The notes beneath the pieces are model-generated. The model was not told the DNA's origin. It did not search any database and saw nothing but the letters and a program-made list of their open reading frames with translations. A stretch of 64,000 nucleotides of DNA from contig CAVTPG010000010.1 in the NCBI GenBank assembly GCA_963736595.1, positions 62,001 to 126,000 on the forward strand, given 5' to 3'. Each line of letters starts with the position of its first letter. The stretch's first letter is position 1. Source of the stretch: Parapontixanthobacter sp963736595 (GTDB lineage Bacteria; Pseudomonadota; Alphaproteobacteria; Sphingomonadales; Sphingomonadaceae). The position numbers were made by a program, and so were the translations under genes. Positions 63,073 to 64,000 of this stretch are shown here, in pieces.

Positions 63073-64000
63073 ATGAGTAAATTTCGCAGAACGAGTAGTG
63101 TTAGCGCGCTAGCAGCTTTCGCTTTGGCATCATGTGGAGGTGGTGGGGATTCCAGCGCCCCTAAACCAAACAGTTCTCCGCGATTTACGTCAGCCTCTTC
63201 GGCGACAGTTGCCGAAAATACTAGCGGTGTGGTCTATCAAGCGACTGCAAGTGATGTGAACGCCGACAGTCTGTCTTACAGCATTTCAGGCGGTGCAGAC
63301 GCTGCGGCATTTACAATAACGGCTGCTGGCGGGTTGAGCTTTGTAAATAATCCTGATTTTGAGGCTCCATCCGATGCGAACCAAAATAATATTTATGATG
63401 TCAATATTAGCGTCAGTGATGGAAAATCGTCAACCACTCTGACTGTATCCATAGCTGTTTCAAATCTCGCCGATGCTGCGAAACTGACGCGAATAGCGAC
63501 CGGCATGGGCGCAGTGGTTTCGATGTCGCCCCTTCTTGATGAGAGCCAATTAATCATTTCCAATGCCGAAGGTCGGGTCTTCGAAATCGACACAACTAAT
63601 GCTACCCTGACCGATACGGGGCTTATATTTGTCGATAATGTTTTCTTGGCTGGTGCGACCCTGCTTTCAGCGGCGCCTGAGGGACAGTATGGTCAGACAA
63701 AATTCATTTACGCAATGTTCCGTACAACCGATAATCGGATTGGTATCAGCAGTTTTAACAAGCAGTTTGACATTTGGTCATTGGGCGAAAGCGTAGGCCA
63801 ATTTGAAGAGCCGATTGACGATGATAGTGTTGTTAACGCGTCCAGCATCGCCGCACCCGATGGCTCTGTTTACTTTTTAGCCAATGACGGCGGATTTCCT
63901 GATCGTGCACAAAAGGACCGCATATTGGGGAACATTGTCCGCGCGTTCCGAAACCCTGATCCTTATGCAGGCGCTTCAATTAAGTTCCATCTAAACAGCA
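63073..64000 (+). CDS. lipoprotein with cadherin-like domain and beta-propeller, cut by window end
   Basis: The frame is open for 309 codons to the window edge. It begins with a lipoprotein signal (lipobox LASC, then CGGGGDSS), followed by a cadherin-like repeat at about 45-125 (TVAENTSGVVYQATASDVNA, FVNNPDFEAPSDAN, VNISVSDGKSST). The later part has propeller-like strands (ISNAEGRVFEID, AAPDGSVYFLANDGG), and the RILGNIVRAFRNPDPYAG segment resembles PQQ-type sugar dehydrogenase propellers. GAGGGGG lies before the ATG. The catalytic residues, if any, are beyond the window, so function is unresolved. Less GC-rich than its neighbours. Confidence 0.75.
   Translation, partial: MSKFRRTSSVSALAAFALASCGGGGDSSAPKPNSSPRFTSASSATVAENTSGVVYQATASDVNADSLSYSISGGADAAAFTITAAGGLSFVNNPDFEAPSDANQNNIYDVNISVSDGKSSTTLTVSIAVSNLADAAKLTRIATGMGAVVSMSPLLDESQLIISNAEGRVFEIDTTNATLTDTGLIFVDNVFLAGATLLSAAPEGQYGQTKFIYAMFRTTDNRIGISSFNKQFDIWSLGESVGQFEEPIDDDSVVNASSIAAPDGSVYFLANDGGFPDRAQKDRILGNIVRAFRNPDPYAGASIKFHLNS

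Overview
The window reads as a chromosomal segment of an alphaproteobacterium of the order Sphingomonadales, most likely the Erythrobacteraceae or a close family. The evidence is an acyl carrier protein plus serine palmitoyltransferase operon for sphingolipids, CtrA and DivK cell-cycle regulators, DUF4167 and DUF3572 proteins, a CDC48-type double AAA ATPase, a CIRCE-controlled groESL operon, and a uniform moderately GC-rich codon use. No tRNA, rRNA, CRISPR array, transposase or phage gene was recognised.

Layout. 0-3.8 kb: rplJ-rplL with a probable L10 leader, then a secreted DUF305/LVIVD protein. 3.8-9.3 kb: a Kef-type antiporter, a MATE exporter and CIRCE-groES-groEL. 9.3-16.7 kb: an EEP-family hydrolase, a host-attachment-like protein, a class A beta-lactamase-like hydrolase, a small acidic lipoprotein, polA and an MscS channel. 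16.7-33.3 kb: CDC48-like ATPase, scoAB, metK-lnt, a DUF4167 protein, hisS-prfA-prmC, ppa, a BON-MscS channel, lptB and rpoN. 33.4-45.3 kb: ctrA, trmB, maeB, mutS, DUF202, a hydroxyacyl-CoA dehydrogenase, a PduO-type adenosyltransferase, a HIG1-like protein, gluQRS and an HNH endonuclease. 45.3-52.0 kb: an accessory block (methyltransferase, glycosyltransferase, CDP-glycerol-transferase-like protein, nucleotidyltransferase, lipoprotein). 52.0-64 kb: the kynA-kynB-kynU tryptophan operon, a DUF4112 protein, a solute-binding lipoprotein, PilZ, dksA, a Sel1-like protein, a GNAT/FemAB-like protein, RidA, HAD, DUF3572, divK, acp-spt, and a lipoprotein cut by the window end.

Two features stand out. 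First, five core genes between 16.7 and 33.3 kb (CDC48-like, scoB, hisS, lptB, rpoN) carry frame breaks. Four have one each and hisS has about seven within 540 bp. Because the residues on both sides stay family-like, local sequence error is the simplest reading, but a decaying hisS copy cannot be excluded. Second, the 45.3-52.0 kb block is bracketed by echoes of the 3' ends of its two flanking genes. A remnant of the HNH 3' end recurs about 5.2 kb downstream of the intact gene, and a copy of the kynU 3' end lies about 5.26 kb before the intact one, both in direct orientation. This is the footprint expected if an alternative HNH-to-kynU interval was integrated beside the resident one by recombination.

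Functional links visible in the window: three minus-strand genes (glycosyltransferase, glycerophosphotransferase-like, nucleotidyltransferase) look like a small phosphopolyol or surface-glycan cassette. KynA-B-U would convert tryptophan to anthranilate and alanine. HisS-prfA-prmC are translationally coupled by 4-bp overlaps. An inverted repeat sits directly before metK, and an orphan minus-strand terminator before scoA suggests a small RNA.
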